The notes beneath the pieces were generated by a model. It saw only the letters and a program-made list of their open reading frames with translations, was not told where the DNA came from and ran no database searches. Positions 63,813 to 64,000 of a DNA stretch of 64,000 nucleotides are shown here, in pieces. The stretch covers positions 2,418,001-2,482,000 of the forward strand of contig NZ_AP024861.1 of the NCBI RefSeq assembly GCF_024346755.1, in the 5' to 3' direction. Numbering within the stretch: the first letter of the stretch is position 1; every line of letters starts with the position of its first letter. The position numbers were made by a program, and so were the translations under genes. This DNA is from Vibrio aerogenes. Lineage in GTDB: Bacteria; Pseudomonadota; Gammaproteobacteria; Enterobacterales; Vibrionaceae.

Positions 63813-64000
63813 TAGAAATTACCTCCTGATTAAAATGCCCGGACGACGGTTTTTTGTGAGTAATAACTGGTAGTACTAGTGTAATAATTACAATTCCCTA
63901 AAGACAGTATTGCTAAGCGATGATAAGGGGATACGGCAACAAGAACAGGCGTATAAATTGGCCTCATCGATGATTTATTACCATATAACCTTTGAGCCGC
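63813..64000. other. Right edge, no gene seen
   Basis: 188 bp of AT-rich sequence without an evident coding frame; the contractile-phage module may continue beyond the window. Confidence 0.3.

Noticed and set aside
1..64000. tRNA genes or attachment-site duplications flanking either tail module
   Set aside because: Looked for at the module borders visible here; none recognised by eye.

Overview
The window looks like a chromosome segment of a marine gammaproteobacterium, most likely a Vibrionaceae member. The core genes (dnaX-ybaB-recR, apt, ybaN, an RssB-like regulator, fadIJ, fadL, a DUF1820 gene) are of the type and arrangement usual in that group. No rRNA or tRNA gene was recognised.

Layout. 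(1) 1-12426: a lambda-like long flexible tail module on the minus strand (tail tube, frameshifted chaperone, tape measure, M, L, K, I, J and an RCC1-repeat fibre cut by the window edge). It is directly preceded by a strong promoter, three terminators, a Q-type antiterminator and a divergent CI-type repressor. No capsid, portal, terminase, integrase or replication gene lies between regulator and tail, so a headless F-type tailocin (or a decayed prophage) is the leading interpretation. (2) 12465-13739: a hicAB toxin-antitoxin pair and a small tautomerase-like gene. (3) 13830-22850: a mobile-element graveyard holding three remnants of polymorphic toxin tips, each next to an intact immunity-type gene. 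It also holds an IS3-family element with an orfAB frameshift, a REP-associated tyrosine transposase whose upstream DNA carries two copies of a 125-bp piece of hicB, broken IS256 and IS3 copies, and small exported proteins. (4) 22922-40795: mostly core genome: a Vat/CatB-type acetyltransferase, a 1027-aa protein of unknown function, recR-ybaB-dnaX, apt, ybaN, an RssB-like regulator, a LysR regulator, a nitroreductase, fadJ-fadI, fadL and a low-molecular-weight tyrosine phosphatase. (5) 41133-45486: accessory genes (KilA-N protein, a 604-aa multi-pass membrane protein with an internal repeat, a broken transposase, a NifW-like protein) and a HAD phosphatase. (6) 46179-54781: a four-gene minus-strand biosynthetic operon resembling the second half of a pyochelin/yersiniabactin pathway: a PchF-type NRPS (docking-Cy-A(MT)-PCP-TE), a saccharopine-dehydrogenase-like reductase, an Irp3/PchG-type thiazolinyl imide reductase and a type II thioesterase. 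No first NRPS module, salicylate genes, transporter or regulator is visible. (7) 55637-63812: a P2-like contractile tail module (sheath, tube, E/E', tape measure, U, X, D) that ends at a strong terminator and continues past the right edge.

How the parts work together. The window carries two unrelated tail machines, one lambda-like and one P2-like, both with the same T TTT TTC minus-one frameshift site in the tail chaperone gene. Frameshift signals were also found in dnaX (A AAA AAG followed at once by TGA, as in E. coli) and in the IS3 element. The tail-Q-CI module reads as a self-contained, repressor-controlled expression unit. The NRPS operon needs an aryl or acyl starter made elsewhere; the missing partner could lie on the far side of the P2-like module. 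All assignments are by eye from sequence motifs; no database search or alignment was run.
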